A DNA stretch of 64,000 bases. It comes from Faecalibacterium sp. UBA1771 (lineage in GTDB: Bacteria; Bacillota; Clostridia; Oscillospirales; Ruminococcaceae). Of this stretch, positions 1-8,255 are shown in pieces. The position numbers and the translations under genes were made by a program. Location of the stretch: NCBI GenBank assembly GCA_002315315.1, contig DCGT01000022.1:34639-98638 (forward strand). Reading direction: 5' to 3'. Under the pieces are notes generated by a model, which did no database searches, had not been told where the DNA came from, and saw nothing but the letters and a program-made list of their open reading frames with translations. The stretch's first letter is position 1. Every line of letters starts with the position of its first letter.

Positions 1-1471
1 ACTTTTCAATTCGCGGCATATTGCCGAACTCGTCCATAATAAAGTAGACGTTTCTGGGCAGCGACAAATCCTCACGAGCGGACGCAACCTTGATAAGAGC
101 CTTGTATATGCTCAGTATAAACAGAGCTGCAAGTCCGTGACGGGTATCCTTTTCATCCGGAATCTTGAGGAACATCGCCGTAGGACGCTCTGCAAACTGC
201 GAAGCGTGAATATCGGTCGCACTGGTCAGACCGCAAAGACCGCGGTCGTTGAACAGCGAGAGCTTGTCGAAGGTAATCGACATATAAGACGACATTGTCT
301 GCTCGGCGGCGGCGAGAACCTGTCTCGACATAGAGACCGCCTGCGACAGCTTGTCACGTCCCTTAAAGAAGTCTTTAAGCACGGCGTAGTCATTGTCACT
401 GTTGGTGAGTATTTTATTTAAACTGAAGAAATTGAACTTTTCCTTCGTCATATTAAGCTCGGGATTGGCACTATCCTCAAGCATGGCGAGGCACGTTGCC
501 ATGACGATGGAGCGGGCACCCTTTTCCCACAGCGGGTCTTTATCGTTAGTAATAGGACAAATTCCCGCGATAAGGTCGTTCAAGTCTTCGTACATTTCAT
601 CGTAAATCTTTTGCTTTGCAACACTTATGTCGCTTTTACATTTCGGCAGGTCGGCATAAGCCTTGCCGCCCCATTCAACCCACGGATCGCCGAATCCTGC
701 AGGCTCACCCATTACCTTTAATTCGGGGTAATCGGACATATTGTCTCGGTGAATTTTCATTCCCTTATCGGCGGCGAGATATTCCTGATAGGCATCCCAA
801 ATACCGTCGAGGGGATTCCAGCGCGACGACTGGTAGGTATCTCTCAAGTCGAGAACGAGTACATCGTATCCGCGCGACTTTAAGAAAGCGGAGTGAAGGT
901 CGAAAAGCTCGCCCTTCGGGTCGGTGCATATCATAGAGCTTCCGCAGTTGGTAGCACCGAGTAGCTGAATCATCGGATTAATAAAAGTGGTCGTTTTACC
1001 GGAGCCGGTAGCACCGATTATGAGTGAATGCGCTCCCGAAAGGAAGTTTACATCGAGCTTGCCCTTTTTGTCCAAGACGGCACGGACCGGAACTCCGTCA
1101 TTCTTACATTCGGTCAAGGTCTCATAATATGCGTGCGGGAAATATTTTTCTCTTTCCTTATCGGTAAGGAATCGACTGTTCTCAAGCACACTGTCAACGT
1201 CGTCGTCTTTTCCGCCCTTGAGAAGCTCAAAGCCGTTTGTTTTGAACAGACCGTTGCCAAGTCCGAAGACAAGCGCGAATACCACGAAAAAGATGCCGCC
1301 GATAATCAACGTCATGGGATCGATAACCGAGTGCCAGTCAAATTTTACCTTTTCGTTCAGAATAAACGCGTCGGCATTGTCTATGAGAAATGTCAGCAAC
1401 GTTCCCACAATCCATGATGCAACGAGTGCAAACGTAACGAATATCAATACTTTTTTTGTTTTTTTGTTCAT
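1..1471 (-). CDS. VirD4/TraG-type conjugative coupling ATPase (partial, C-terminus off window)
   Basis: This is the 5' part (about 490 codons) of a type IV secretion coupling protein, the membrane ATPase that brings relaxase-bound DNA to a conjugation pore. The start at 1471 is preceded by a GGGGG-type binding site. The product begins with two hydrophobic segments (about residues 7-30 and 48-70). A Walker A motif GATGSGKTT follows near residue 152, and a Walker B-like segment IMDEFGNMPRIEK lies at the very window edge. This order is that of the TraG/VirD4 family, which is usually about 600 residues. The frame is still open at position 1. The upstream pilin gene supports a conjugative element lying to the left. 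The family call is sure; whether the element is active cannot be seen. Confidence 0.93.
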   Translation of the reverse strand, partial: MNKKTKKVLIFVTFALVASWIVGTLLTFLIDNADAFILNEKVKFDWHSVIDPMTLIIGGIFFVVFALVFGLGNGLFKTNGFELLKGGKDDDVDSVLENSRFLTDKEREKYFPHAYYETLTECKNDGVPVRAVLDKKGKLDVNFLSGAHSLIIGATGSGKTTTFINPMIQLLGATNCGSSMICTDPKGELFDLHSAFLKSRGYDVLVLDLRDTYQSSRWNPLDGIWDAYQEYLAADKGMKIHRDNMSDYPELKVMGEPAGFGDPWVEWGGKAYADLPKCKSDISVAKQKIYDEMYEDLNDLIAGICPITNDKDPLWEKGARSIVMATCLAMLEDSANPELNMTKEKFNFFSLNKILTNSDNDYAVLKDFFKGRDKLSQAVSMSRQVLAAAEQTMSSYMSITFDKLSLFNDRGLCGLTSATDIHASQFAERPTAMFLKIPDEKDTRHGLAALFILSIYKALIKVASAREDLSLPRNVYFIMDEFGNMPRIEK

Positions 1472-1521
1472 AACAGCCGTTCCCCCATTTGAATTATTCG
1501 GTCTGCCCTAAGCTTTTTCGG

Positions 1522-1566
1522 CGGAATCCCGAATTAAACCGTCATATTCGGCAATTCGGGATTCCG
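1522..1566. repeat. 14-bp perfect inverted repeat between pilin and coupling-protein genes
   Basis: Arms CGGAATCCCGAATT (1522-1535) and AATTCGGGATTCCG (1553-1566) are perfect complements around a 17-base loop. On the minus transcript the stem is not followed by a U-run, so it does not look like a simple terminator. It may lower or stabilise expression of the coupling-protein part of the transcript relative to the pilin. Confidence 0.6.
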
Positions 1567-1618
1567 AAAATTTTAATCGGGTCTCACTGACAAACCGTCC
1601 GATACATCAAAGCCGGAA

Positions 1619-1972
1619 TCAGGTTGTGGCGTTGGTTACCACGTACTTGTTTACCCACTCATTGAGGATAGGCATAAGCATCTTAAGGGCGAGCATAAGA
1701 ACGAAGATAAGTACAAATCCGATGATGGCACTCTTGAGGTGCTGCTTTGCTTTTTCGCGTTCCTGCGGTTCCTCTGCTTTTGCATACTTTACGCCGAGAA
1801 TGATGCAGAACAGCGAGCCGAGTGCGCCGACAATGGCAAGCGCCGGAGTGACAAGGCTGTTGATAAGATCAACAATAGGCTTATACATTTTCTCGAAATT
1901 GACTGAACCGCTGTCGGCTGTAAGGATCCTCGATGCGGAAGCAACCATAGTGCTGATGGTCGTGAATTTCAT
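1619..1972 (-). CDS. VirB2/TrbC-like conjugative pilin or small channel protein
   Basis: A 117-residue protein. The ATG at 1972 is chosen because AGGAGG lies just upstream; a longer frame to 2050 has no such site. It has an N-terminal hydrophilic lead, a hydrophobic stretch around residues 35-65, a short charged loop (YAKAEEPQEREKAKQH), and a second membrane helix before a polar tail. This two-helix hairpin with a charged loop is the shape of VirB2/TrbC pilins in Gram-positive conjugative elements. It sits 148 bases upstream of the coupling ATPase on the same strand. The function is inferred from shape and context; sequence identity to known pilins is not obvious by eye. Confidence 0.6.
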   Translation of the reverse strand: MKFTTISTMVASASRILTADSGSVNFEKMYKPIVDLINSLVTPALAIVGALGSLFCIILGVKYAKAEEPQEREKAKQHLKSAIIGFVLIFVLMLALKMLMPILNEWVNKYVVTNATT

Positions 1973-2336
1973 ATTTTCCTCCTGAATTACTTTTGCTTTT
2001 TTATTAGTACCGATTCCCGCAGCGTCCGTGTACCGCGTCAATCGGGACAATACATTTTGGCAATTGAATCTTATGTGTATTATAATATCACATTGTCGTT
2101 GTCATTTCCACAGTTTTTACAAATTAAATTGTTAATATTTGTTCATATTTTATCAAACTATGAACAAGCTTTGCCAAGACTCGGAAAAACATAACATATT
2201 GAATTTTTTACACTTATTTTGTAGTATTTTATCACATCTCAGCGGATATTTCTACATCGTTTTTATATAATAATTCACAAAAACATATACAAAATTCGAT
2301 ATACGATATAATATGGTAAAATTCAAAAGCTCATGT
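1973..2336. other. AT-rich intergenic region, no gene seen
   Basis: About 360 bases between the divergently oriented pilin gene and the DUF5684 gene. It is clearly more AT-rich than the flanks and I see no open frame with a ribosome binding site. TATAAT-like boxes occur for both directions, so it probably carries the divergent promoters. It may also mark the border of the conjugative element, but no attachment-site repeat could be identified. Confidence 0.5.
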
Positions 2337-2342
2337 TATAAT
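2337..2342 (+). promoter_or_regulatory. Extended -10 promoter box for the DUF5684-STAS pair
   Basis: TATAAT with TGT immediately before it (2334-2336), an extended -10. No good -35 hexamer lies 17 bases upstream. It would start transcription near 2349, about 27 bases before the proposed CTG start. Confidence 0.45.
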
Positions 2343-2375
2343 ATTCGTATATCTCTTAAAGGTCGGTGATTTATA

Positions 2376-2924
2376 CTGAAAGAGTTAATTGCGGGACTGT
2401 TCGATAAGTCCGATATTTCAACGCTCTCTGCGACCCTTGTTTGGTGTATAATTAAAGACATCTGCAATTTCAAGCTGTTCCCTAAGGCGGGAGAAAAAGG
2501 CTGGAAGGCGTTTGTTCCGCTTTACAATGTTTATACGCAGTTCATCCTTGTTTGGCGCGAGCTTTGGTTTTGGACAGTAGTGGGAGCGGCAATTGCTTCT
2601 CTGCTGATTGTAACAATCGGCAAATCGGGATATTCGCTCTTTTTCGTATTGATGATAGGGTATTGCGTTGTTATAGACTGTATGTGCCAATATCGGCTTG
2701 CGAGATGCTTCGGAAAAGACGCTGTTTTCGGATACGCAATGTTCATCATTAATCCCATTATGATGCCGGTGCTTGCCTTCTTCTCCGAACGTTATGACGG
2801 TCCGTGGATAAACGGCAAACCTGCAAAAGGTTTGCTTCGCCGTTCGTTTACCGTTACCTCTCTTACGAAAAAATCCAAAAATAAGCGCGAGACAACCGAA
2901 AAAACACCAAAAAAGAAGAAATAA
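2376..2924 (+). CDS. DUF5684-family membrane protein (probable non-AUG start)
   Basis: A roughly 182-residue protein of the DUF5684 type. The segment FPKAGEKGWKAFVPLYNVY near the N-terminus is the family's hallmark, followed by three or four hydrophobic helices and a lysine-rich tail. The conserved region begins before any in-frame ATG, GTG or TTG: the first is GTG 2580, in the middle of the domain, and an in-frame TGA lies at 2367. The best start is CTG 2376, which has GGTGAT five bases upstream. No enzymatic function is known to me for this family. A STAS gene follows after 38 bases, probably in the same transcript. The family is confident; the start codon is an inference. Confidence 0.75.
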   Translation: MKELIAGLFDKSDISTLSATLVWCIIKDICNFKLFPKAGEKGWKAFVPLYNVYTQFILVWRELWFWTVVGAAIASLLIVTIGKSGYSLFFVLMIGYCVVIDCMCQYRLARCFGKDAVFGYAMFIINPIMMPVLAFFSERYDGPWINGKPAKGLLRRSFTVTSLTKKSKNKRETTEKTPKKKK

Positions 2925-2962
2925 GGAATACATAATAAATTCATATTCGGAGGATAACCATA

Positions 2963-3262
2963 ATGCAAATCAAACTTATCGACCGTGAGAACGAAGGAGA
3001 GCTGCTCATAATAGGCAGAATAGACCCCAATACCGTTGATGAAACCGAGAAAATTCTGATACAGATGGCTGAGCGCTTTAACACGATTATCCTCAACCTC
3101 TACGAAATGGACTATATTTCTTCGGCGGGCTTGAAGGTGCTGAGAGATTTGAACACAATTCTGACACGCAAGGGCGGAATGCTCAAAATAAAGGGCACAA
3201 ACAAAAACGTCATGGAGGTATTCGAAATGACGGGATTTGCCGGAACAGTAACATTTATCTGA
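2963..3262 (+). CDS. STAS-domain protein, SpoIIAA/anti-sigma factor antagonist type
   Basis: A 99-residue single STAS domain with GGAGG ahead of the ATG. The segment MDYISSAGLKVLRDL carries the conserved serine that anti-sigma kinases phosphorylate in SpoIIAA/RsbV proteins. Such proteins bind and neutralise an RsbW/SpoIIAB-type kinase and so free a sigma factor. No kinase or sigma partner is adjacent: sigK is 1.1 kb away and does not belong to the SpoIIAB partner system. The cellular partner is therefore unknown. It is likely co-transcribed with the DUF5684 gene. Confidence 0.88.
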   Translation: MQIKLIDRENEGELLIIGRIDPNTVDETEKILIQMAERFNTIILNLYEMDYISSAGLKVLRDLNTILTRKGGMLKIKGTNKNVMEVFEMTGFAGTVTFI

Positions 3263-3282
3263 CTTGTGTGATATTTCAAAAT

Positions 3283-3314
3283 AAGCTGTCATTCGCAGTC
3301 GCGAATGACAGCTT
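3283..3314. terminator. Bidirectional intrinsic terminator
   Basis: Perfect 14-bp stem AAGCTGTCATTCGC / GCGAATGACAGCTT with a 4-base loop, between convergent genes. A/T-rich tails lie on both sides. Confidence 0.85.
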
Positions 3315-3319
3315 AAAAT

Positions 3320-4213
3320 TTATCTGGTCATAACAGGCGCGCTCCTTACGGGAGACTTCGCTTTCTGCTTTTGTTTGTCTTCTTTTTCTTTTTCCTTGGC
3401 TGTACCGCCGTTGATTTCGGCTTTTGATTTTTTGGTTGCACTCGGCAGCTTAGGCTGATTTACGCCGTCATATCTGCCGCCGGAATCGAGCAGCATACGC
3501 TCTTTAAGTGCAGGCAGCTTTTCGCGGTCGATAATTCTCGACGCTCTCAGCTCCCATGCGGTCATGGCAATAGCTTTTTCATCGCCGTCCTTTACCATCT
3601 GTTCGAGATTTTTACCCTCTATAACATAGCGGCTCGCTTTTTTCATTTCGGGGTCGGTCATCAACTCCTTGGCAAATTCGTCGAATCTGTCTTTGTCAAA
3701 CTGACCGTTCACGAAAACCTTTTTTTCCGCTTCCGTCTCCTCTCCCTTTGCAAGTCTGCCAACCACAAGTGTCTCTGCGGCAACCATACGGTTGAAGTCC
3801 TGCATTTTTTCCTCGTTGGTGTAGTTGGGATTTTGCGAGGGATATGTGGAATCATTGCCGAGCTTTATTCTGCTCTCACCCGAAACCTCAAGTGCCGAAC
3901 GAAGCGGGTCTGGGTCGCCCTCCTGATTCTCAGCGTAGATCAAAACGGTTCTGTCGATAAAATCCATATCGACAAGTCCGTTATATTTTTTGTCATTGGG
4001 ATTTTCGGCGCCCTTTTGCTTGCTCTCCAAATCCTTAAGCTCATTGTTTACAACGGGGTCACTGTTTTTCAGGTCATCATTAATTTCCTGATTATCCTGA
4101 TTGGTGGTAGTGACTTTAATATCCTCAACCTTTTTTTCACGCTCACGTCCCTGTTCTATTCCTCTTTGACCGACAGAAGCGCCGTTGGCAATATCGTCTT
4201 CTCTGCTCGCCAT
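3320..4213 (-). CDS. Highly charged hypothetical protein
   Basis: A 297-residue soluble protein with no signal peptide or membrane helix and no domain I recognise. The first roughly 90 residues are low-complexity and acidic/polar. The middle (about 100-250) looks folded and helical, with phrases such as FNRMVAAETLVVGRL and WELRASRIIDREKLPALKERML. The last 40 residues are lysine-rich. The ATG at 4213 follows a GAAAGGGG site. It has its own extended -10 promoter and is convergent to the STAS gene. It could be cargo of the neighbouring conjugative element, but nothing in the sequence proves that. Confidence 0.75.
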   Translation of the reverse strand: MASREDDIANGASVGQRGIEQGREREKKVEDIKVTTTNQDNQEINDDLKNSDPVVNNELKDLESKQKGAENPNDKKYNGLVDMDFIDRTVLIYAENQEGDPDPLRSALEVSGESRIKLGNDSTYPSQNPNYTNEEKMQDFNRMVAAETLVVGRLAKGEETEAEKKVFVNGQFDKDRFDEFAKELMTDPEMKKASRYVIEGKNLEQMVKDGDEKAIAMTAWELRASRIIDREKLPALKERMLLDSGGRYDGVNQPKLPSATKKSKAEINGGTAKEKEKEDKQKQKAKSPVRSAPVMTR

Positions 4214-4274
4214 ATAACCGTTACCCCTTTCCGATAAACCGACTGTGATTCGGCATCTCCGACCTTTTGAAACT

Positions 4275-4283
4275 ATTATAACA
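4275..4283 (-). promoter_or_regulatory. Extended -10 promoter for the charged hypothetical gene
   Basis: On the minus strand TGTTATAAT is a perfect extended -10. The -35 region is weak. It lies 60 bases before the start codon. Confidence 0.5.
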
Positions 4284-4368
4284 GATGAATTTCTTTAATT
4301 CATTACAAAATTGAAAACAATTACGCATATATTTTTTAACAGCACTATATTTAAAAAGGAGTATGCCG

Positions 4369-5052
4369 ATGTTTTCACAGATTATTTCATTACTGTCGAG
4401 AAACCTGCTGCTTTTGGCTCTGCACATCGAGAACGGAAAATTTCCGAAGCCGCTAAGCGCCGCCGAAGAAGCAAGGTGCATAGAGCAAATGCTTTCGGGA
4501 GATGCCTCTGCCCGTGAAAAGCTTATCGTCCGCAATCTTCGCCTCGTTGCTCACATTGCCAAAAAATACTACTCATCCACCGGTGATTCCGACGACCTTA
4601 TTTCGATAGGCACTCTCGGTCTGATTAAAGCTACCGATACGTTCCGACAGAACAAAAAAGCGCGCTTTTCAACCTATGCGGCGAGATGCATCGAAAATGA
4701 AATACTTATGGAACTGAGAAGCGGAAAGCGGCGCCGCTCGGATGTATCGGTAAACGAACCTCTCGAAACCGACAAAAGCGGAAACGAACTGTATATTTCC
4801 GATATATTATCGAGCGACGGCAATATCGGAGATGAGATTGAAAATGCCGAGCAGATTGAAAAGCTCAAATTACTGATAGGCAACACCGTTACCGGTCGCG
4901 AGAGCAGGATAATTAAGCTTCGATACGGAATTGGCGGCGGCAAGCCACACACACAGCAACAGACAGCGCGTCTGCTCGGAATTTCCCGTTCGTATGTTTC
5001 GCGCATAGAAAACGATATTCTGAAGCGTCTTCGCAGAGATATCGAAAAGTAG
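4369..5052 (+). CDS. sigK: RNA polymerase sporulation sigma factor K, with pro-sequence
   Basis: A 227-residue sigma-70 family factor that directs late transcription in the mother cell. An AAGGAG site supports ATG 4369 over ATG 4363, which would be only one base away. The hydrophobic N-terminus (MFSQIISLLSRNLLLLAL) followed by FPKPLSAAEE resembles the membrane-associated pro-peptide of Bacillus pro-SigK. Region 2 is clear (LRLVAHIAKKYYSSTGDSDD, then ARFSTYAARCIENEILM), and a region 4 helix-turn-helix sits near the end (QQQTARLLGISRSYVSRIE). The gene is uninterrupted: there is no skin-like element. It is transcribed alone and is convergent to sortase B. SpoIVFB was not found in the window. Confidence 0.93.
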   Translation: MFSQIISLLSRNLLLLALHIENGKFPKPLSAAEEARCIEQMLSGDASAREKLIVRNLRLVAHIAKKYYSSTGDSDDLISIGTLGLIKATDTFRQNKKARFSTYAARCIENEILMELRSGKRRRSDVSVNEPLETDKSGNELYISDILSSDGNIGDEIENAEQIEKLKLLIGNTVTGRESRIIKLRYGIGGGKPHTQQQTARLLGISRSYVSRIENDILKRLRRDIEK

Positions 5053-5081
5053 CACCTGCATCCGCCTCGCTCGTTCGGATT

Positions 5082-6278
5082 TTATTTTACCAGCTTGGCG
5101 GCAATGACAAATCTGACATTCTCGTCCGAAGTACAGGTAGAAAGAATGAGAATCTGATCGTCTGTCGAGACATCTACACCGCAATTGACATAGCTGTTTT
5201 TTACAAGATAGTTGAGGGTGTCGGCATAGGTGCTGTCATCAGGTCTCGGATTGATGTAGTCGATGGTAATCGGCATATCGGTAACGGCAAAAATCTCAAA
5301 CTCGTGCTCTTCGTAAAGAAGCGAAAACTCAATGGTGGGGTTACTTTCAAGGAAGCTTGCTTTTTTATAGCGCTTGAGCTTGGAGAATTTTTCACTCTCA
5401 CTGAAATCATCAAGACTGTGACCGTAGATTATCGTAACACGGTCGAATAGCGTATTTTCGTCGATGATATTGATATAATCGAGGAAATAGCAACCCCATA
5501 CATCGTAATCGGAGCTGAAAACGGTACGGCGCAGATACTGGTCGTTGTCATATCCCTGAACAACAGGATCGTTTATTTCACAGCATTCCAGCTTAAGCCA
5601 GCCGACAACATCATTGTTTTTGTCGTATGCATCCTTCATTTCGGCACTTACATACGGTGCAAAGGAGTCCTCGACTTCAATCGGCTCAACTACCGGATCG
5701 GGTTCAACGACTTCAACCGCAGGCTCGACAACCGCAGGCTCGACAACCTCAGGCCTGGCAAAGATACAAACGGCAATCCAAGCCACTACTATCGCTCCGA
5801 CACCTATATAAATCCACCTTGCGTATTTTGAAGCGTTAATCCTGACAAATAATGTCTTGACGGCAGAAATGATTTTTTGGATAAAGCTGATGATTTTCTG
5901 TCCTATTGTTGCTAACTTCACCTTTGCAAACAATCCGTTATGCTTTAACTTCAAATCGGTGAAAAAAGATTTCTTTTTTTTGTATTCCTCGGACGATGTG
6001 TCGGAATTGTATATTCTTTCCGACTGTGTCTCGTTGTTTTCTTCTGCCGAGGGAGCATCGACTTCGACGTCGGTTGTTTCTTCCACTTCTGGAGCACTGA
6101 CTTCGGCGTCGGTTGTTTCTTCGACTGATTCAGTGATTGATTCCCCGACAGCAGTCTCCCCCGTCTGATTTATGACTTCTTCAGCCTTTTTTTCGGACTC
6201 TGTAACGGTATCTTCGAGCTTTTCCCCATTATTTATGATATTTTCGGTTTTATTTTCTTTACCGTATTCTTCTGACAT
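5082..6278 (-). CDS. Class B sortase with long acidic cytoplasmic tail
   Basis: A 398-residue type II membrane transpeptidase that would attach surface proteins to peptidoglycan. ATG 6278 is chosen for its GGAGG; an upstream ATG at 6305 has none. Residues 1-145 are acidic and repetitive (EETTDAEV/EETTDVEV units), one membrane helix lies near 148-172, and a proline/valine/glutamate repeat (VVEPAVVEP) follows. The catalytic domain then carries the YGHS histidine (about 286), the STC cysteine (about 382) and the arginine of NVRFV (about 390). The long helical insert after the histidine (SLDDFSESEKFSKLKRY) is typical of class B. Class B sortases normally have short tails, so the cytoplasmic extension is unusual. 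No substrate with a sorting signal is nearby. Confidence 0.9.
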   Translation of the reverse strand: MSEEYGKENKTENIINNGEKLEDTVTESEKKAEEVINQTGETAVGESITESVEETTDAEVSAPEVEETTDVEVDAPSAEENNETQSERIYNSDTSSEEYKKKKSFFTDLKLKHNGLFAKVKLATIGQKIISFIQKIISAVKTLFVRINASKYARWIYIGVGAIVVAWIAVCIFARPEVVEPAVVEPAVEVVEPDPVVEPIEVEDSFAPYVSAEMKDAYDKNNDVVGWLKLECCEINDPVVQGYDNDQYLRRTVFSSDYDVWGCYFLDYINIIDENTLFDRVTIIYGHSLDDFSESEKFSKLKRYKKASFLESNPTIEFSLLYEEHEFEIFAVTDMPITIDYINPRPDDSTYADTLNYLVKNSYVNCGVDVSTDDQILILSTCTSDENVRFVIAAKLVK

Positions 6279-6299
6279 AATAACCTCCGGAACGGTATT

Positions 6300-6315
6300 A
6301 CTCAATATATTGAGT
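6300..6315. promoter_or_regulatory. 16-bp perfect palindrome, candidate operator of the sortase gene
   Basis: ACTCAATATATTGAGT is fully self-complementary. It lies just downstream of the sortase -10 box, at the expected transcription start, and ends 21 bases before the start codon. A dimeric repressor bound here would block the promoter. The regulator is unknown. Confidence 0.5.
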
Positions 6316-6323
6316 GCTATTTT

Positions 6324-6352
6324 ATTTTATTAAAAAACCTTCCTTTTTTCAA
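6324..6352 (-). promoter_or_regulatory. Sigma-A-type promoter for sortase B
   Basis: TTGAAA (6347-6352) and TAAAAT (6324-6329) with exactly 17 bases between them, 45 bases before the sortase start. Confidence 0.6.
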
Positions 6353-6393
6353 GTGGGAGATTGTGACATTTTCGTAAACAAATAATACGAACT

Positions 6394-6422
6394 TTGATAA
6401 TTAGTGCAGATAAGAGTATAAT
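6394..6422 (+). promoter_or_regulatory. Sigma-A-type promoter for the DUF2461 gene
   Basis: TTGATA (6394-6399), 17-base spacer, TATAAT (6417-6422). Transcription would start near 6429, 40 bases before the ATG. Confidence 0.75.
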
Positions 6423-6468
6423 AGGTTAAAATATTGCCGTACAAATCGGCTCATAGTGCGGAGGGTAA

Positions 6469-7146
6469 ATGTTCGAGGGATTTACAAAGGACAGCATAGA
6501 CTTTCTTTTCGAGTTGGGACTGAACAACAACCGTGAATGGTTTATGCAAAACAAGGAACGGTTTATTGTTTCGGTTAATAAACCGATGAAGGAGCTTGCC
6601 GATGAGCTTTACGGTAAATTTTGCACCGAATTTCCCCAATATGATTTAAATCTGCATATAAGCCGTATATACAGAGATGCACGTCGACTTCACGGCGGTG
6701 CTCCGTATCGTGATTTTATATGGCTTGATATTCGCCCTCAGCCGATTGATTGGCATGAGCACCCGTCGTTTTGGTTTGAAATAGGGCACGAGACATGGTC
6801 GTACGGTCTCGGCTTTCACAGTGCAAAGCCCGCTACAATGGCAAATCTAAGACGTGATATCGACGCAGAGTCTCCCAAATTCGTCGAGCTTGCCGAGTGC
6901 TTTTCCAAGCAAGTCGAATTTATACTCGACGGCGAAAGGTACAAGCGTGAAAAACGCACCTGCGGTGAACCGTACTCCGAGTGGTACAATCTGAAAAACT
7001 ATTCCCTCATTCACGAGGAATCGGTCGGACGGATTCTTACCTCACACAAGCTTGTTGACAGAATTTACGACGGTTTTGTGTTTTTGGAACCGTTTTTCAA
7101 CTATTTCCTGTCGATTGAAGCACGCGACGAGCCGGCGGTGAAGTAA
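6469..7146 (+). CDS. DUF2461-family protein
   Basis: A 225-residue soluble protein of the DUF2461 (TIGR02453) family, whose function is not established. The N-terminal FELGLNNNREWFMQNKERF, the central SRIYRDARRL-GGAPYRDFIWL segment and the GFHSAKPATMANLR region are the conserved blocks of the family. GGAGGG lies upstream of the ATG. It is monocistronic from a clear promoter; an Mrp gene follows with its own promoter. Family membership is confident; no role is proposed. Confidence 0.85.
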   Translation: MFEGFTKDSIDFLFELGLNNNREWFMQNKERFIVSVNKPMKELADELYGKFCTEFPQYDLNLHISRIYRDARRLHGGAPYRDFIWLDIRPQPIDWHEHPSFWFEIGHETWSYGLGFHSAKPATMANLRRDIDAESPKFVELAECFSKQVEFILDGERYKREKRTCGEPYSEWYNLKNYSLIHEESVGRILTSHKLVDRIYDGFVFLEPFFNYFLSIEARDEPAVK

Positions 7147-7149
7147 AAT

Positions 7150-7177
7150 TTGCTTTTCTTTTTCAATATGTTATAAT
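7150..7177 (+). promoter_or_regulatory. Promoter for the Mrp ATPase gene
   Basis: TTGCTT (7150-7155), 16-base spacer, TATAAT (7172-7177) with TGT ahead of it (extended -10). Confidence 0.6.
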
Positions 7178-7221
7178 TACTTCGGTAATTAATGACCGAT
7201 ATCAATATAAAGGAGAACACC

Positions 7222-8052
7222 ATGAGCGAACAATGTGATCACAACTGTGAAGGCTGCAGCCAGAATTGCTCGGAAAATCAGAGTATGCAGGCTGCGCTGA
7301 TGGATGGTTGCAGTGTTAAAAAGGTTATCGGCGTTGTCAGCGGTAAGGGCGGCGTAGGCAAATCTCTCGTCACCTCTCTTATGTCGGTGCTTATGCAGCG
7401 CAAAGGCTTCAAAACCGCTATACTTGACGCAGATATGACGGGTCCCTCTATCCCCAAGGCATTCGGAGTAAAAGAAAAAGCGCAGGGAGACGAATTCGGA
7501 ATTATGCCCCAGCGCAGTAAGACCGGCATTGAGATGATGTCCATCAACCTGCTTCTCCCCAACGACACCGACCCTGTAGTTTGGAGAGGTCCCATCATCG
7601 CCGGCACCGTTACCCAGTTTTGGTCTCAGGTAGTGTGGAAGGACGTCGACTTTATGTTCGTCGATATGCCTCCGGGAACCGGAGACGTGCCCCTTACCGT
7701 ATTTCAATCATTGCCCGTTGACGGAATCATCGTTGTCACCTCTCCGCAGGACCTTGTCTCCATGATAGTCACCAAGGCAGTCAAGATGGCGGAGATGATG
7801 AATATTCCCGTTCTCGCGCTCGTTGAGAATATGTCCTATTTCGAGTGCCCCGACTGCGGCAAGCAGCACCGTATTTTCGGTGACAGCAATGTCGAGGAAA
7901 TCGCCAAAGAGCACAATATCGACCTGACTGCTTCCCTGCCCATCAATCCTAAGCTCGCCGCCGCCTGTGACGCCGGTATGATAGAGCTGTTTGAAGGTGA
8001 TTGGCTGAACGGTATTGCCGACAAGCTCGAAAAAATCATCGACGAGAAGTAA
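7222..8052 (+). CDS. Mrp/NBP35-family Fe-S cluster carrier ATPase
   Basis: A 276-residue P-loop ATPase of the Mrp/ApbC/NBP35 group, which carries iron-sulfur clusters to apo-proteins in the cytoplasm. AAGGAG supports ATG 7222. A cysteine-rich lead (CDHNCEGCSQNC) precedes the deviant Walker A GKGGVGKS near residue 40. The switch segment FVDMPPGTGD and the C-terminal pair FECPDCG (the CxxC that bridges a cluster between two subunits) are all present. There is no fused MIP18-type domain. The upstream cysteine cluster could hold an additional cluster, as in NBP35. No Fe-S assembly genes are adjacent. Confidence 0.92.
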   Translation: MSEQCDHNCEGCSQNCSENQSMQAALMDGCSVKKVIGVVSGKGGVGKSLVTSLMSVLMQRKGFKTAILDADMTGPSIPKAFGVKEKAQGDEFGIMPQRSKTGIEMMSINLLLPNDTDPVVWRGPIIAGTVTQFWSQVVWKDVDFMFVDMPPGTGDVPLTVFQSLPVDGIIVVTSPQDLVSMIVTKAVKMAEMMNIPVLALVENMSYFECPDCGKQHRIFGDSNVEEIAKEHNIDLTASLPINPKLAAACDAGMIELFEGDWLNGIADKLEKIIDEK

Positions 8053-8189
8053 TTATTTCAATATATGTATCACAACGGCAGGCTGTTGATTCGGACTTAA
8101 ATGCTCCGGTTGCAGCTTGTCGTTTCTTTATTTTTTGCCGCATTTCAAATATTGATATACGATGCACGGAAGCAAAAACAATACGGTGT

Positions 8190-8218
8190 TTGCATTGTAC
8201 GCCGAAATGCTGTAAAAT
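8190..8218 (+). promoter_or_regulatory. Promoter for the DUF5685 - J-like - membrane protein operon
   Basis: TTGCAT (8190-8195), 17-base spacer, TAAAAT (8213-8218), 37 bases before the DUF5685 start. The rest of the 200-base gap 8053-8255 shows no gene. Confidence 0.6.
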
Positions 8219-8255
8219 ACCGTAAAGACATTTTTATTGCTGAACGGAGTACCGT

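Noticed and set aside
1522..1566. Inverted repeat as intrinsic terminator of the pilin gene
   Set aside because: The minus transcript has no U-run after the stem.
5690..5770. Short tandem repeats as a CRISPR-like or regulatory array
   Set aside because: They encode the valine/proline/glutamate repeat of the sortase and keep its frame.
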